From an uncultured Eubacterium sp. (GTDB lineage: Bacteria > Bacillota > Clostridia > Lachnospirales > Lachnospiraceae): a stretch of 23,245 bases of DNA. Made by a program: the position numbers and the translations under genes. The notes under the pieces are model-generated. The model did not search any database. It was not told the origin of the DNA and worked only from the letters and a program-made list of their open reading frames with translations. The DNA is taken from positions 1 through 23,245 of the forward strand of contig CAKRGF010000038.1 of assembly GCA_934322085.1 (NCBI GenBank), read 5' to 3'. Positions 23,091-23,245 of this stretch are shown one piece after another (within the stretch, counting starts at the first letter, position 1; the number at the start of each line of letters is the position of its first letter).

Positions 23091-23245
23091 TTTTTTGTTT
23101 TCCGTAATTCCGTAGAAACGCTTTGCGTCTCGTGGGCGTTCTCACTAGTTGAGTGCGTAGCGGTATGGGCACTGAAACTACCAGTGCCGCATACCGACGT
23201 ACTCAAACCCACGAGTCACAAAGCGTTTCTACGAAATTACTGGAA
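23091..23245. repeat. Palindromic dispersed repeat, copy 2 (truncated at window end)
   Basis: This stretch is close to the reverse complement of copy 1 at 2250-2429. The central 55 or so bases, from the inner GAGT stem through the GGCACTG hairpin, differ at only about one position. The outer stem here is GTAGAAACGCTTTG paired with CAAAGCGTTTCTAC, while copy 1 has different bases at two of the paired positions. The element begins with TTTTTTG at 23091. The partner of its first bases lies past the window end. It is about 40 bases upstream of the pan operon promoter. Confidence 0.88.

Noticed and set aside
2250..23245. Composite transposon or genomic island bounded by the two inverted repeat copies
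   Set aside because: The enclosed genes are conserved housekeeping and sporulation genes in ordinary operons. No transposase or integrase is present.
1..23245. tRNA, rRNA, CRISPR array, prophage or insertion-sequence genes
   Set aside because: I looked for cloverleaf-like segments, regularly spaced repeats and transposase or phage proteins and saw none.

Overview
The window looks like chromosome from a low-to-middle G+C, Gram-positive, spore-forming and probably motile anaerobe of the Clostridia, most likely Lachnospiraceae. The basis is spoIIR and a SipL-type spore protein (DUF3794 plus LysM), HydF for an [FeFe]-hydrogenase, a TSCPD protein, a QueT transporter with a preQ1-I riboswitch, meso-DAP synthesis, and a sigma-28-type (flagellar) promoter. 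Strong Shine-Dalgarno sites and consensus -35/-10 boxes make most starts readable. Genus assignment is inference.

Layout. (1) 1-2450: an AT-rich BlaI/BlaR1-type repressor and membrane-metallopeptidase pair with a C-terminal sensor that is not penicillin-binding, followed by a 180 bp palindromic repeat. (2) 2430-4162: a small DUF4870-like membrane protein, its terminator, then hydF. (3) 7488-4154, minus strand: CCA-adding tRNA nucleotidyltransferase and a LacI-sensor/GGDEF fusion protein, divergent from (4) 7501-8397: TSCPD protein and riboswitch-controlled queT. (5) 8389-10719: VanY-like DD-carboxypeptidase, PlsC-like acyltransferase and an unrecognised membrane-anchored protein. (6) 14359-10811, minus: ddl, DUF1934, dapF and an HD-GYP gene, tightly coupled and closed by a very long bidirectional terminator. 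(7) spoIIR (minus), divergent from ispE (plus), then a sigma-28-type promoter driving a 193-aa protein. (8) 18732-16761, minus: veg and sipL. (9) 23049-18782, minus: panG-panB-panC-panD-coaBC, a near-complete pantothenate-to-CoA operon with a DUF2520 protein in the ketopantoate reductase slot. (10) 23091-23245: a second, inverted copy of the palindromic repeat, cut by the window end.

How the genes fit together. Three themes recur. One is envelope precursor supply and trimming (Ddl, DapF, DD-carboxypeptidase, PlsC). Another is sporulation (SpoIIR as forespore signal, SipL as coat morphogen, Veg). The third is second-messenger signalling: a GGDEF protein with a sugar-binding-type sensor and an HD-GYP protein lie in separate housekeeping operons. 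The pan/coa operon is a self-contained vitamin B5 and CoA pathway.

The least explained features are the roughly 170 bp inverted-repeat element. Its two copies differ by paired, compensatory substitutions, and each lies just upstream of a sigma-70-type promoter. The isolated gene behind a flagellar-type promoter is the second. The third is a hairpin core shared by two neighbouring terminators whose outer stems are unrelated.
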